64,000 bases of DNA from Saprospiraceae bacterium. Its GTDB lineage: Bacteria > Bacteroidota > Bacteroidia > Chitinophagales > Saprospiraceae. The translations under genes and the position numbers were made by a program. The stretch is from contig JANQPA010000063.1 of the NCBI GenBank assembly GCA_028285545.1, positions 100,223 through 164,222 of the forward strand, given 5' to 3'. Positions 35,853-45,223 of this stretch are shown piece by piece. The first letter of the stretch is position 1, and each line of letters starts with the position of its first letter. The notes beneath the pieces are model-generated. The model worked only from the letters and a program-made list of their open reading frames with translations, searched no databases and was not told the origin of the DNA.

Positions 35853-37037
35853 TTATCTTCTAAAAACCTGGGCTCTGGCCAAGCCTTCATGGTAATCCCG
35901 GATGTCCAAATACCGGGGAGGCACTACCAGCTCGCCAAGATTATTAATGATGACTGTACCCTGGTAGGTAGCAGCCCTGCCTAATCCTTCCCGGAAGGAC
36001 CAAACCAGTCCAAACTGTGGCCCTGTAATTTTTTGACCATTTTTATCAATGAAACCCCATAATTGATTTTGTTGATAGCAGGCAATTCCTTCGCTTAGGC
36101 TATATAAATTTTCGAAAAGTATGGGAATTGCAATTTCCCCTTTTTCATCTACACAGCCATAAAGATCATCCTTTACTACACCCCATCGACTGTCATTGGC
36201 ATACCACATTTGTTCATATTGCGGTTCTACGACGTACTTGCCGGAGGTGTTAATTAATCCAAATTTACCATCTACTTTTACAGGAGCAAGCCCCTCATCA
36301 AAATTTCGGGCTGTTTTGTATTGAGGTTCGATAATCCATTTTCCGTTTAAATCGACATATCCATAAAGACCATCCTTTTTGACCCTGGCCAGTCCATTTT
36401 TAAAAGGAAAAGTTCGTTCATATTCAAAGGGAATGACCTCTTTGCCGTCGATATCAATGATTCCATGCCGGCCAAATTTTTTGGCCGAAGCATATTTGCC
36501 TTCAAATGAGGAGGAAACACTTTCATAAATGGCAGGAATTACAATGTCGCCTGATAGATTCAAATAACCATATCTTTCACCATCTCTGAATTTGGATCGG
36601 CCATTTTTGAAATCTAGCGCTTCCTCAAGAGTGGGTTCGATTACCCATTCTCCTGATTTATCCATAAAACCAATCTTATCCTCGAAAGTCAAAACTCGGG
36701 CAAGACCTTCCGAGAAAGTCCAGGCACCTTTATGCTCTATAGGGATGGCAACCTTCCCATTTGTGTCAATAAAGCCCCATCTGCCTCCCACTCTAACTAC
36801 ACATAAACCTTCTGAAAAATCCCGTACATCATCATAAAGATCCCTGATTACCAATTCGCCTCTTCTGTTGATAAAACCCCATTTGTATTCAGCGGCATCA
36901 TAATCTTCTTCAGGGTGGGGGAGGGTAATCTCTTCTTCAACCGGAGGATTAGCGTCTTCTTGCTCAGTGTTTCCCTGGTCGGTTTGACAGGAACCAAAGA
37001 AAAATAACCCTAGGAATAATGGAAAATATTTTCTCAT
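35853..37037 (-). CDS. WG-repeat lipoprotein
   Basis: A 394-residue lipoprotein (C17 in F-F-F-G-S-C) with about eleven WG/YG repeats (W-G-F-I-N-R-R-G-E-L, G-F-I-D-T-N-G-K-V and similar) of about 24-30 residues, which form a beta structure. The N-terminal linker is acidic and low-complexity (E-E-D-A-N-P-P-V-E-E-E). The role of WG-repeat proteins is not known; surface or periplasmic binding is likely. The gene is framed by two arrays of the same octamer. Confidence 0.9.
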   Translation of the reverse strand: MRKYFPLFLGLFFFGSCQTDQGNTEQEDANPPVEEEITLPHPEEDYDAAEYKWGFINRRGELVIRDLYDDVRDFSEGLCVVRVGGRWGFIDTNGKVAIPIEHKGAWTFSEGLARVLTFEDKIGFMDKSGEWVIEPTLEEALDFKNGRSKFRDGERYGYLNLSGDIVIPAIYESVSSSFEGKYASAKKFGRHGIIDIDGKEVIPFEYERTFPFKNGLARVKKDGLYGYVDLNGKWIIEPQYKTARNFDEGLAPVKVDGKFGLINTSGKYVVEPQYEQMWYANDSRWGVVKDDLYGCVDEKGEIAIPILFENLYSLSEGIACYQQNQLWGFIDKNGQKITGPQFGLVWSFREGLGRAATYQGTVIINNLGELVVPPRYLDIRDYHEGLARAQVFRR

Positions 37038-37141
37038 CTAAAAAATGGTTTCTTTTGAATCTTTGTTAACAGTCGTCAGAATTAATTTATCAAATATTTA
37101 CTATTTCACTACTTTTTCTTCTATTTCTAAAATAATTATTT

Positions 37142-37184
37142 CCCAATACCCCAATACCCCAATACCCCAATACCCCAATACCCC
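37142..37184. repeat. Tandem octamer array ccccaata, about 5.4 copies
   Basis: Same word and orientation as the array at 35773-35849. It lies between the end of the Nudix gene and the start of the WG-repeat gene. Confidence 0.97.
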
Positions 37185-37187
37185 TCG

Positions 37188-37907
37188 TCAGATTTCAAAA
37201 TCAACCCCTCTCTTAATCAAATCCTTATACTTAGATTTTGCCAACTCTTCATACTTATCCTTATCAAAGGAATACAATTTTGCGGGTCGATGAGCTACTC
37301 CTTCCTGTCTGCCTACTTCCTTTAAAACTCCCATGTCCAGGATTCTGGTTCTAAAATTTCTTTTATTCAGTGGTTGTTCTACGCCCAAGATGGTTTCATA
37401 AAGTTTTTGAAGTTGAGTAAGCGTAAATTTTTCCGGTAATAATTCAAATCCGATGGGCTGGTATCTAACCTTGGCTTGTAATCGATTAATGGCCATTTCC
37501 ATAATTTCATTGTGATCAAATGCTAAGGGAGGTAGTTTGTTGACATCAAACCATTTTACGGTTTTAGCATCCGAGGCGGCTTTAACAGGATGTTGGGCTA
37601 GATTGACTAAAGCATAATAGGCTATGCTGATCACTCGCCCCCTGGGGTCGCGGGTTGGCTGACCAAAAGAATATAATTGTTCAATAAAAACATCTCTCAC
37701 TCCGGTTTCTTCCTCCAATTCTCTAAGAGCCGCCGTTTCCAAATCTTCATCCATATCTACAAACCCCCCTGGTAGGGCCCAAGCATCTTTAAATGGCTCA
37801 TGAGCCCTCTGGATAAGCAAAACTTTTAGTTGAGTGCTTTCCTGCAAACCGAAGATGACACAGTCCACCGTTACAGAAGGCCTGGGGTATTCATAAGTAT
37901 ATGGCAT
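37188..37907 (-). CDS. Nudix-domain transcriptional regulator, NrtR-like
   Basis: 239 residues: a Nudix domain (about 10-145) and a C-terminal winged-helix DNA-binding domain (about 155-239), the architecture of NrtR/AraR regulators. The Nudix box is intact: G48 x5 E54 x7 R62-E-L-E-E-E-T-G-V70. In many NrtR proteins it is degenerate and the domain only senses ADP-ribose. The next gene upstream, 40 nt away on the same strand, is pncB, an NAD-salvage gene and the classic target of NrtR, so regulation of NAD synthesis is likely. A simple Nudix hydrolase is the alternative. Confidence 0.82.
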   Translation of the reverse strand: MPYTYEYPRPSVTVDCVIFGLQESTQLKVLLIQRAHEPFKDAWALPGGFVDMDEDLETAALRELEEETGVRDVFIEQLYSFGQPTRDPRGRVISIAYYALVNLAQHPVKAASDAKTVKWFDVNKLPPLAFDHNEIMEMAINRLQAKVRYQPIGFELLPEKFTLTQLQKLYETILGVEQPLNKRNFRTRILDMGVLKEVGRQEGVAHRPAKLYSFDKDKYEELAKSKYKDLIKRGVDFEI

Positions 37908-37947
37908 GAGATGTTCGTTTTAAAAGTCAATCAAGACAAGGTAAAGA

Positions 37948-39393
37948 CTAAATGGGAGAATGTTCATGGATCAAGCTATCTTTTAACTGAAATAGGCCCG
38001 TTTCCAATCCCACGGGGTAATTTTTTTTGAAAAAAGAACTAAATAAATCTTGTTGTTCCAAAGAGTGTTTTCGGATTTGACTTAGGGGAAGAGGGGGATA
38101 AATCCTCTTTCCTTTACTAAAAATGGGTTTTAACAATTCTTCCTGAGTATGAAAATCATCAAAACTTAGATGATTCTCCCGACCGGGAAAATGGGTTGAA
38201 AATTCATCCCCAATATCTGGATCATAAATCTGATCGCCTATAGGTATTCCTTTTTGATCAAAAAAACGTCTTACAGAAAGAATACCCGGATTAGATATTT
38301 TTATGGGGTTTTCTGATAATTTTATTTTATAATCCCATGCTCCCAATTCATTTTCCAAGGCTGCTAATTTATATACTCCTCCTAAAGCAGACTGGTCTTT
38401 AGCAGTAACCAAATTGGTGCCGATTCCCCAAACTGAAATTTTGCAGCCCTCCTTTTTTAATTGTTGGATCTTATATTCATCAAGACTGTCACTTCCAACA
38501 ATAGTTGCTTTAGGAAATCCTGCTTCATCTAAAAGTATTCGTGCCTGTTTGCTCAAGGCAACGAGATCTCCACTATCCAGACGAACCCCAATCATCTCAT
38601 GGCCTTGCTTACGTAGCCAGTGCCCTACCTCTATGGCCTTTTTTACTCCCTCAATGGTATCAAAAGTGTCTACTAAAAAAATACAATTGCCAGGCATAGC
38701 TTTTGCGTATTCATAAAAGGAGGTTAATTCCTCATCAAAACTTAAGACCCAGCTGTGAGCATGTGTACCTTTAACCGGGATGCCACATATTTTTCCAGCC
38801 ATTACGTTGCTGGTAGCATGACATCCTCCAATGTATGCTGCACGGCTGGCAGTGAGGGCACCATCTAAACCCTGAGCCCTCCTTAAACCAAATTCAAGGA
38901 CAGGTTCTCCCTTAGTTGCCTGAACCATTCGAGAGGCTTTGGTAGCAATAAGTGTTGAAAAGTTAATGACATTCAATAAGACAGACTCAACAATTTGGGC
39001 GTGCAATAATGAACCCTCTACTCTCATCAGGGGCTCATTCGGAAATACAATAGTCCCTTCAGGAATAGCTGCTATTTCTAAGTCCAGCTCCAAGCGTTGC
39101 AAGTAATTCAAAAAGCCTTCATCAAACAATGGCTTATCATCATTGCCCTTGATTTGAGCAAGATAGGCAACGTCCTCATACGAAAAGCGAAAGCTCTCCA
39201 AGGCTTCCAAAGCCAGCTCCAGACCTGCAGCAATGGAATAGGGATGATTAAATGGATTAGAACGATAAAATAAATGAAAAACAGAGCGTTTATTGTAAAT
39301 ACCCGTTTTCCAAAAACCAAACGCCATAGTTAAATGATACAGATCTAGAAACAATCCCATTTTTGAGGGATAAAGTTGGCTAAAGTGTTGCAT
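37948..39393 (-). CDS. pncB: Nicotinate phosphoribosyltransferase PncB
   Basis: Converts nicotinate and PRPP to nicotinate mononucleotide in NAD salvage. 481 residues, full length. Family segments are visible: L-D-L-Y-H-L-T-M-A near the N-terminus, E-F-G-L-R-R-A-Q-G, C-H-A-T-S-N-V, the phosphorylated histidine region K-G-T-H-A-H-S-W-V (about residue 210) and V-R-L-D-S-G-D-L. It forms an operon with the Nudix regulator gene behind it. A 21-bp inverted repeat sits directly upstream of the start codon. Confidence 0.94.
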   Translation of the reverse strand: MQHFSQLYPSKMGLFLDLYHLTMAFGFWKTGIYNKRSVFHLFYRSNPFNHPYSIAAGLELALEALESFRFSYEDVAYLAQIKGNDDKPLFDEGFLNYLQRLELDLEIAAIPEGTIVFPNEPLMRVEGSLLHAQIVESVLLNVINFSTLIATKASRMVQATKGEPVLEFGLRRAQGLDGALTASRAAYIGGCHATSNVMAGKICGIPVKGTHAHSWVLSFDEELTSFYEYAKAMPGNCIFLVDTFDTIEGVKKAIEVGHWLRKQGHEMIGVRLDSGDLVALSKQARILLDEAGFPKATIVGSDSLDEYKIQQLKKEGCKISVWGIGTNLVTAKDQSALGGVYKLAALENELGAWDYKIKLSENPIKISNPGILSVRRFFDQKGIPIGDQIYDPDIGDEFSTHFPGRENHLSFDDFHTQEELLKPIFSKGKRIYPPLPLSQIRKHSLEQQDLFSSFFKKNYPVGLETGLFQLKDSLIHEHSPI

Positions 39394-39404
39394 CTGTATT
39401 ATAG

Positions 39405-39425
39405 TTAGTTTTGTTTCAAAACTAA
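39405..39425 (-). promoter_or_regulatory. Perfect 9-3-9 inverted repeat, candidate operator of pncB
   Basis: Arms ttagttttg and caaaactaa around ttt, 12 nt upstream of the pncB ATG. On the minus strand the same bases contain tagttttg, a match to the Bacteroidota -7 box TAnnTTTG, so a repressor bound here would block the promoter. Confidence 0.6.
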
Positions 39426-39540
39426 GGTAGAGTTTATTTCTACTATAATCAAGATATAGGGCATAATTTCAAGGGAAATATTAAGGTTTTCATAATTTTG
39501 TTGACTTATCAACCAACAATTCCTTTAAAGTGTAAGTCTT

Positions 39541-39572
39541 ATTAGGGTATTAGGGTATTAGGGTATTAGGGT
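39541..39572. repeat. Tandem octamer array attagggt, four copies
   Basis: Four exact head-to-tail copies in the gap before the secreted-protein gene at 39670. A second, degenerate array with aaccaat/aacgaat words lies at 39632-39668, just before that start codon. Confidence 0.95.
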
Positions 39573-39669
39573 AGTGAGTATTAATGATGAATTTTGAATG
39601 ACGTGACAAGGTATCTTAATAACCATTATGCGAATAACCAATAACCGGATAACGAATAACTAAATAACA

Positions 39670-40212
39670 ATGAAATACATACATTTTATATTTCTCATCT
39701 TTTCAATTTCAGGCTTGCATGCTCAGGAGGATGGTCCCTGGACCTATTTTCAATCCTTGGATGGTGATTTTAGTATTGATTGGCCGGATGGGAATCGAAT
39801 TGACAAAGTAGATACAGTTGAAACTGCAATAGGAAAGCTGGTTTATCATGTTTTTCTCTTGCAGAAGAATGAGAAATCTGATAATGTAATGTATATGCTC
39901 AGTTATTGTGATTATCCTGAGAATACCATCCATTCTGATTCAACTGAACTGCTTCATGATTTTTTTGAGGCTACGATGGATCAGGCTGCCAAAAGTGTAA
40001 ACGGAGATTTGACCTATTATGATTTTTCCTGGTATAAAGACTACCCAGGGTATTTATGGCGGATTGATTATCTGGATGGTAAAGCACTTATTAAAACCAA
40101 AGCCTTTTTGGTTAATCGTCGATATTATGCTCTCCAAACGGTAACTCTTCGCCCGAAGAGTTTGAACTTATCTATTGATCGTTTTATGGATTCTTTTAAG
40201 GTGATAGAGTAA
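39670..40212 (+). CDS. Secreted protein of unknown function
   Basis: 180 residues, signal peptide 1-18 (ends L-H-A-Q). I do not recognise the family. The mature part is a mixed alpha/beta domain rich in aromatic residues (F-S-I-D-W-P-D-G, Y-D-F-S-W-Y-K-D-Y-P-G-Y-L-W-R-I), and the tail F-M-D-S-F-K-V-I-E looks like the end of a small PsbP- or lipocalin-like fold. It is preceded by word arrays and appears monocistronic. Confidence 0.6.
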   Translation: MKYIHFIFLIFSISGLHAQEDGPWTYFQSLDGDFSIDWPDGNRIDKVDTVETAIGKLVYHVFLLQKNEKSDNVMYMLSYCDYPENTIHSDSTELLHDFFEATMDQAAKSVNGDLTYYDFSWYKDYPGYLWRIDYLDGKALIKTKAFLVNRRYYALQTVTLRPKSLNLSIDRFMDSFKVIE

Positions 40213-40398
40213 CGGGATCACGGATATACGGTTTCACGGGATCACGTGTTCACAGATTTATGTTTTACTTGATCAAGTTTTTAGGTTATTCCATTCAATT
40301 TATTTGCGTATTTATCTAGATTTTTTTGCAGAAGTAATCGTAATTATCTAAAAGAAAAGCATCAATAAATCACACTACTTCCAAAATTGCATTCCTAA

Positions 40399-40440
40399 AA
40401 CGTGAACACGTGAATACCTAAACACGTGAACACATAATAA
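40399..40440. repeat. Short-word array (acgtgaacac type) before coaD
   Basis: Acgtgaacac, acgtgaatac and acacgtgaacac follow one another in the gap upstream of coaD. A looser array (acgggatcacgg type) lies at 40212-40250. Confidence 0.7.
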
Positions 40441-40506
40441 CTTTTGAACTTGATAACTTTTATTTTTACTTTTGGCACGAATTTAAATGCACAACCAATA
40501 AAGCCA

Positions 40507-40971
40507 ATGTCAAAAATAGCTGTATTCCCAGGTTCCTTTGATCCCATAACTTCTGGTCATGTTGATTTAGTGGAAAGAGCTTTGCCCCTATTTGATAAAA
40601 TAGTAGTAGCAGTAGGTATCAATTCTCAAAAGAAATACTTGTTTGAATTAGATAGACGACTGGATTGGTTAGAGACAGTTTTTGCACATGAAAACAGGGT
40701 GGAGGTAGGTTCATTTGAAGGCTTGACGGCTGATTATGCAAAAAGTATCGGGGCAAAATATCTGCTTAGAGGTCTGAGAAATGCATCTGATTTCGACTAC
40801 GAAAAAACCATCTCCCAATTAAATAATATAATTGGTGAAGGGCTTGAAACCATTTTCTTGATTGCTCAACCTGGATTTTCCCACATTAGTTCTACCATTG
40901 TCAGAGAAATTATTAAGGGAGGAGGCGATGCCACCCCGTTTTTACCAGAAGAGGTGGTAATCAAAAAATGA
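40507..40971 (+). CDS. coaD: Phosphopantetheine adenylyltransferase CoaD
   Basis: Penultimate step of coenzyme A synthesis. I start at the ATG at 40507 (154 residues, the usual length); a TTG 63 nt upstream adds residues that do not belong to the family. The nucleotidyltransferase motif G-S-F-D-P-I-T at 9-15 with H18, L-R-G-L-R-N, and the C-terminal I-S-S-T-I-V-R are all present. Confidence 0.95.
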   Translation: MSKIAVFPGSFDPITSGHVDLVERALPLFDKIVVAVGINSQKKYLFELDRRLDWLETVFAHENRVEVGSFEGLTADYAKSIGAKYLLRGLRNASDFDYEKTISQLNNIIGEGLETIFLIAQPGFSHISSTIVREIIKGGGDATPFLPEEVVIKK

Positions 40972-41101
40972 TTAAGGATAATATAAGATTTCAAGCCTTG
41001 ACTAAATCATATTCCGAACTAGAATATTTTTCAACTTGTTAACTTGAAAACTTCCAAACTCGAACAATTTTAAATTGAGATAATAAAACCAAAAAAATAA
41101 T

Positions 41102-42730
41102 ATGTCAAACGCATTTTTTCAAGTACCCAAAGCGATAAACGAACCCGTTTATTCCTATGCCCCAGGTACGCCTGAGCGAGCAAGCCTGGAAGCCACTATT
41201 GCTGATCTAAAATCAAAGCAAATAGATATTCCCCTAACGATTGGCGGGAAAAAAATATATGAAGGAAGCAAAGTAAGTATGCATCCACCACATGAAATAA
41301 AGCATACCCTAGGGCATTATCACAAAGCTAATGCTGAGCATGTGCACATGGCCATCGATGCAGCTATGGCTGCTAAGCCGGCCTGGGAAAACATGGCCTG
41401 GCAGGATCGTGCCGCTATCTTCTTAAAGGCAGCTGATTTAATTTCGGGCCCTTACCGATATAAATTGAATGCAGCAGCTATGCTTTGTCAGTCGAAAAAT
41501 GCCTTCCAATCAGAAATTGATGCGGTAGCTGAATTGGCTGACTTTTTCCGCTTTAATGTTCAGTATATGACGGAGATCTATGCTCAGCAACCAGAAAGCT
41601 CACCGGGTATTTGGAATAGAATGGAATATCGCGCCTTGGAAGGTTTTGTTTTTGCTCTAACTCCCTTCAATTTTGCTTCTATTGCTGGAAACCTTCCTTC
41701 TGCACCAGCACTGATGGGGAATACGGTTGTGTGGAAACCTGCCGGAACCCAAGTTTATTCTGCAGCAGTTATCATGGAAATCCTTGAAGAAGCGGGTTTG
41801 CCAGATGGAGTGATTAATTTTATTCCTGTAAGCGGACCAGTTGCCGGTGACATTATATTCAGTCATCCTGATTTTGGAGGATTACATTTCACAGGTAGTA
41901 CCGGTGTTTTCCAGACTATGTGGGGTCTTATCGGAAAAAATATTGCCAATTATAAATCATACCCTCGGATAGTTGGAGAAACAGGAGGAAAAGATTTTGT
42001 CATTGCTCACCCATCGGCAAATGCAGCACAGGTAACAACGGCCTTGTCCAGAGGTGCTTTTGAGTATCAGGGACAGAAATGTTCGGCTGCTTCTCGTGCC
42101 TACATTCCTGCCAGCATGTGGGATGAAGTTAGAGCTGGCCTGGAGCGAGACTTAGGATCTTTCAAAATGGGAACAGTGGATGACTTTTCTAATTTTATCA
42201 ATGCCGTTATTGATGAGAAAGCATTTGATAGCATTTCCGGATACATTGCTCAAGCTAAAGAGGATGATAATGTGGAAGTCATCATTGGTGGAAATTATGA
42301 TAAATCTGAAGGTTATTTCATTGAACCTACGGTAATATTGGCCAAAGATCCTGATTATCGGACAATGTGCGAAGAAATATTTGGACCTGTACTGACCATT
42401 TACGTTTATGAGGATGAAAAATATGTAGAAACTTTAGAGCTTCTTGATAAAACATCTCCATATGCTTTAACAGGGGCCGTTTTTGCCAAAGATAGAGCTG
42501 TTCTGAATATGTCTTTTGAAAAACTTAGAAATGCAGCAGGTAATTTTTACCTCAATGATAAACCAACTGGTGCAGTTGTAGGGCAACAGCCATTTGGTGG
42601 GGCCAGAGCATCAGGAACCAATGATAAGGCAGGTTCGGTTCTGAATCTTTATCGCTGGACTTCTCCACGAGCCATTAAAGAGAATTTTGTAGCACCAACA
42701 GATTATCGCTATCCGTTTTTAGGTGAATAA
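41102..42730 (+). CDS. pruA: L-glutamate gamma-semialdehyde dehydrogenase (P5C dehydrogenase)
   Basis: Oxidises glutamate semialdehyde to glutamate with NAD in proline catabolism. 542 residues, the size of the single-function enzyme. T-P-F-N-F-A-S-I-A-G-N-L (nucleotide binding), F-T-G-S-T-G-V-F, catalytic Glu in G-E-T-G-G-K-D, catalytic Cys in Y-Q-G-Q-K-C-S-A and E-E-I-F-G-P-V are visible. The proline dehydrogenase gene is not in the window. The gap upstream contains a loose acttg word array (about 41031-41070). Confidence 0.94.
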   Translation: MSNAFFQVPKAINEPVYSYAPGTPERASLEATIADLKSKQIDIPLTIGGKKIYEGSKVSMHPPHEIKHTLGHYHKANAEHVHMAIDAAMAAKPAWENMAWQDRAAIFLKAADLISGPYRYKLNAAAMLCQSKNAFQSEIDAVAELADFFRFNVQYMTEIYAQQPESSPGIWNRMEYRALEGFVFALTPFNFASIAGNLPSAPALMGNTVVWKPAGTQVYSAAVIMEILEEAGLPDGVINFIPVSGPVAGDIIFSHPDFGGLHFTGSTGVFQTMWGLIGKNIANYKSYPRIVGETGGKDFVIAHPSANAAQVTTALSRGAFEYQGQKCSAASRAYIPASMWDEVRAGLERDLGSFKMGTVDDFSNFINAVIDEKAFDSISGYIAQAKEDDNVEVIIGGNYDKSEGYFIEPTVILAKDPDYRTMCEEIFGPVLTIYVYEDEKYVETLELLDKTSPYALTGAVFAKDRAVLNMSFEKLRNAAGNFYLNDKPTGAVVGQQPFGGARASGTNDKAGSVLNLYRWTSPRAIKENFVAPTDYRYPFLGE

Positions 42731-42742
42731 GATATTTATTTT

Positions 42743-42771
42743 GGAGATGAAATTTGAAAAATTTCATCTCC
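42743..42771. terminator. Terminator between pruA and ggt
   Basis: Perfect 12-bp stem ggagatgaaatt (42743-42754) and aatttcatctcc (42760-42771) with a 5-nt loop, between converging genes. Confidence 0.8.
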
Positions 42772-42783
42772 TCTTCTATTCTA

Positions 42784-44493
42784 TTAGTATCCTTTAGCGT
42801 CATCATCCGGATTTCTCCTATCTCCTACACCATGTAGTTTCCCATCTTCAAGAACGTGGATTGCTTTAATTACCGCCATTCGTTCTACTTCTCTAAAATT
42901 ATGTCCTAATTTTTTTAGTTGATCTGTTAACTCTGGTTTAAAAACTCCTCTTTCTACCGTTATCATATCTGGCAACCACTGGTGATGGAAACGGCCAGCA
43001 TCAACCGCCTGACTCAGATCCATTCCAAATTCAGCAACATTTAAGAACACCTGGAATACTGCAGTAATGATGGTAGAACCACCCGGAGCTCCTATCACAA
43101 GAAATAGTTTGTCATCCTTTTCAACTATGGTGGGAGTCATAGAACTAAGCATTCGCTTCTGGGGCTGAATGGCATTGGCTTCAGCACCTACTAAGCCAAA
43201 CTGGTTAGGCACTCCTGGTTTTACACTAAAATCATCCATTTCATTATTGAGGAAAAAACCTGCTCCACCAACCATAACCTTACTACCAAAATTAGAATTA
43301 AGGGTAGTAGTAAGAGAAACGGCATTACCCTCGCCATCAATCACAGAAGTATGGGTGGTCTCAAAACTTTCTAATTGTACTTTGAAATCTCCGGCGGCTA
43401 TGGCGTCGCTTACTGTGGCTGAATCCATACTAAAGTCCATCATCCGTTCATCTAAATAGCTGGAGTCTAATAATTGGTGCAATGGAGTATCATAAAAATC
43501 AGTATCTCCCATATGTTCGGCTCTATCTGCATAGGCTCTTCTTTCCGCTTCGGCCATCAAATGGACGGTGCGAGGATCACGTGGACCCCATTCCGCTATA
43601 GGGTAAGGCTCAATCATTTCCAACATTTGAAGAAGGGCAACTCCTCCGCTGGAAGATGGAGGCATGGAAATTATGTTGTAGTTTTTGTATTGGCCAATGA
43701 TGGGTTCTCTCCATTGGGCTTCATATTTTTGAAGATCTTCTAGAGTAATCATCCCGTTTCCTCTTTCCATTTCAGCTACAATTTTTTGGGCGGTTTCTCC
43801 ACCATAAAACCCTTCACGGCCATTTTCCTTGATTTGACGAAGGGTATTGGCCAATTCTTTTTGAACCAATAGCTCACCGACAAGGAAAGTATCTTTCATG
43901 AAAACATTGGTAAGCGTATTGGCTTCATGAAAACCTTCCTGGAACCGACTTATCCGATTAGCTTCTGTAATGGTCAGTTTAAAACCCTTTTCTGCTAATT
44001 CGATGGCAGGATCGATCAATTGAGCAAAATCTATTTGACCATATTTTTGGTGGGCCCTTATCAAACCATCTACCGTGCCAGGTACACCAACAGCCAGATG
44101 CCCCAGCGTGCTTAATCCATTAATGACATTGCCTTCTTCATCGAGGTACATATCCCTGTCTGCTGCAAGGGGAGCTTTTTCTCTGTAATCGATAGCGTCA
44201 GCGGATCCATCTTTAAAACGAACTACCATGAAACCACCTCCACCAATATTGCCTGCCCTGGGATACACTACGGCCAATGCTAGTTGTACTGCTACAGCTG
44301 CATCTACAGCATTACCTCCCGCTTTTAAAATCTCTAAACCTACTTCTGAGGCTAAGGGGTGTGCTGATACTACCATGGCCGTATCCCCTATAGAACTTTT
44401 TTGGATCAAATAATTGGGTGGAATTGGTGCCTTTTTACAGGCCCATGAAATAAAAAAAATAAAAAAAAGTAAAAAAAAGTGTCTTGGCTTCAT
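42784..44493 (-). CDS. ggt: Gamma-glutamyltransferase, lipoprotein form
   Basis: Cleaves gamma-glutamyl bonds, for example in glutathione; made as one chain that self-cleaves. I start at 44493 (569 residues) because it begins a lipoprotein signal (F-I-S-W-A-C); the ATG at 44538 adds 15 residues without signal character. The autocleavage threonine lies in T-T-H-T-S-V-I-D; N-E-M-D-D-F and S-S-M-T-P-T are as in the family, and G-G-S-T-I-I binds substrate. A membrane-anchored periplasmic enzyme is expected. Confidence 0.9.
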   Translation of the reverse strand: MKPRHFFLLFFIFFISWACKKAPIPPNYLIQKSSIGDTAMVVSAHPLASEVGLEILKAGGNAVDAAVAVQLALAVVYPRAGNIGGGGFMVVRFKDGSADAIDYREKAPLAADRDMYLDEEGNVINGLSTLGHLAVGVPGTVDGLIRAHQKYGQIDFAQLIDPAIELAEKGFKLTITEANRISRFQEGFHEANTLTNVFMKDTFLVGELLVQKELANTLRQIKENGREGFYGGETAQKIVAEMERGNGMITLEDLQKYEAQWREPIIGQYKNYNIISMPPSSSGGVALLQMLEMIEPYPIAEWGPRDPRTVHLMAEAERRAYADRAEHMGDTDFYDTPLHQLLDSSYLDERMMDFSMDSATVSDAIAAGDFKVQLESFETTHTSVIDGEGNAVSLTTTLNSNFGSKVMVGGAGFFLNNEMDDFSVKPGVPNQFGLVGAEANAIQPQKRMLSSMTPTIVEKDDKLFLVIGAPGGSTIITAVFQVFLNVAEFGMDLSQAVDAGRFHHQWLPDMITVERGVFKPELTDQLKKLGHNFREVERMAVIKAIHVLEDGKLHGVGDRRNPDDDAKGY

Positions 44494-44740
44494 TTTTGGA
44501 ACGGTAATTGTATTAAAGTAATTGAACTTTTGAAACACTATATAAAGAAAGAAAATTTTCCATCAACAATACCAACTTCAAAGGGAAAATCAAACATACT
44601 ATTAAAACAAGTAGAAAGTACTAGGTAAAATGTAGAAGGATTAAAACCTTATTTGAATGTACCATTCCTTCCAATTTAACAAATAACCCTTCACACTTTC
44701 TACACGAAATTTTAACAACATTAAGACGACCCATTTCTAA

Positions 44741-44860
44741 GGGCTTGTGTAAAAAGTCAGTTTTTAGAAAAAATTGACTTTAAAAAATATATTTTCTCCT
44801 TTTTAAGTGCAGATTATATATTAAAGTAAAGACTAAAATTTTAGTCTTTACACAAGCTCC
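44741..44860 (-). mobile_element. MITE-like 120-bp element with terminal inverted repeats
   Basis: The ends match as inverted repeats (gggcttgtgtaaaaa at the left; ggagcttgtgtaaag when the right end is reverse-complemented) and are flanked by ctaa/ctaa-like sequence. The right end contains the perfect 26-bp palindrome 44826-44851. It has no open frame. A second copy in opposite orientation begins at 63907. Confidence 0.75.
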
Positions 44861-44874
44861 TAATGGGGAGTTTG

Positions 44875-44941
44875 TCAATGTCAATGTCAATATCAATGGC
44901 AATATCAATGGCAATGGCGATGTTGGCGAATAACGAATAAC
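44875..44941. repeat. Short-word array tcaatg/gcaatg/gcgatg
   Basis: About nine copies of a six-nt word (tcaatg, tcaata, gcaatg, gcgatg) followed by aacgaat words, in the gap before the DUF434 gene. Confidence 0.85.
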
Positions 44942-44986
44942 AATTTACTGATAACCAAAACTCTGATGTCTGATAATAAATTAATC

Positions 44987-45076
44987 AAGGGGGGCTGCTA
45001 CCACTACCTTAGATAGGGGAAGATCCAAATAAAATATCGATAAGCTGTAAATAACATTTGATCTTGTAGCCCCCTT
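44987..45076 (+). ncRNA. Candidate structured RNA
   Basis: An extended pairing can be drawn: 44987-44996 with 45068-45076 (aaggggg/cccccctt type, one bulged G), then 45020-45030 with 45056-45065 (one bulged C), with a possible small hairpin at 45003-45016. A terminator follows at 45104-45144. It could be a small RNA gene or the leader of the DUF434 gene, or a degenerate inverted repeat. No known RNA family recognised. Confidence 0.35.
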
Positions 45077-45103
45077 TTAAAGAGCAATTCATTGGAAATT
45101 AGT

Positions 45104-45144
45104 ACGGAGTAGAAACTTTGTTTTTTCTGCTCTGTATTTTTTTG
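45104..45144 (+). terminator. Terminator upstream of the DUF434 gene
   Basis: A 12-bp stem with two G-U pairs (45104-45115 with 45124-45135), 8-nt loop, followed by atttttttg. No gene ends just before it, so it may end the candidate RNA or attenuate the gene at 45224. Confidence 0.65.
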
Positions 45145-45223
45145 TAGCTTGTTCATTTAGATTCAGAATATTTTTTAGCGGATGCGATTAAAGCTCTTTA
45201 AAAATTCCTAGAAGCCGTATTAT

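Larger units (their letters stand above)
44494..45223. other. Long intergenic region with MITE-like element, word array and candidate RNA
   Basis: This 730-nt gap holds a MITE-like element (44741-44860), a word array (44875-44941), a candidate structured RNA (44987-45076) and a terminator (45104-45144). No coding region is supported in it. Confidence 0.75.

Noticed and set aside
35688..35984. Open frame Q-Y-P-N-T-P-I-P repeated, through the ccccaata array
   Set aside because: It is translated octamer array joined to antisense of neighbouring genes.
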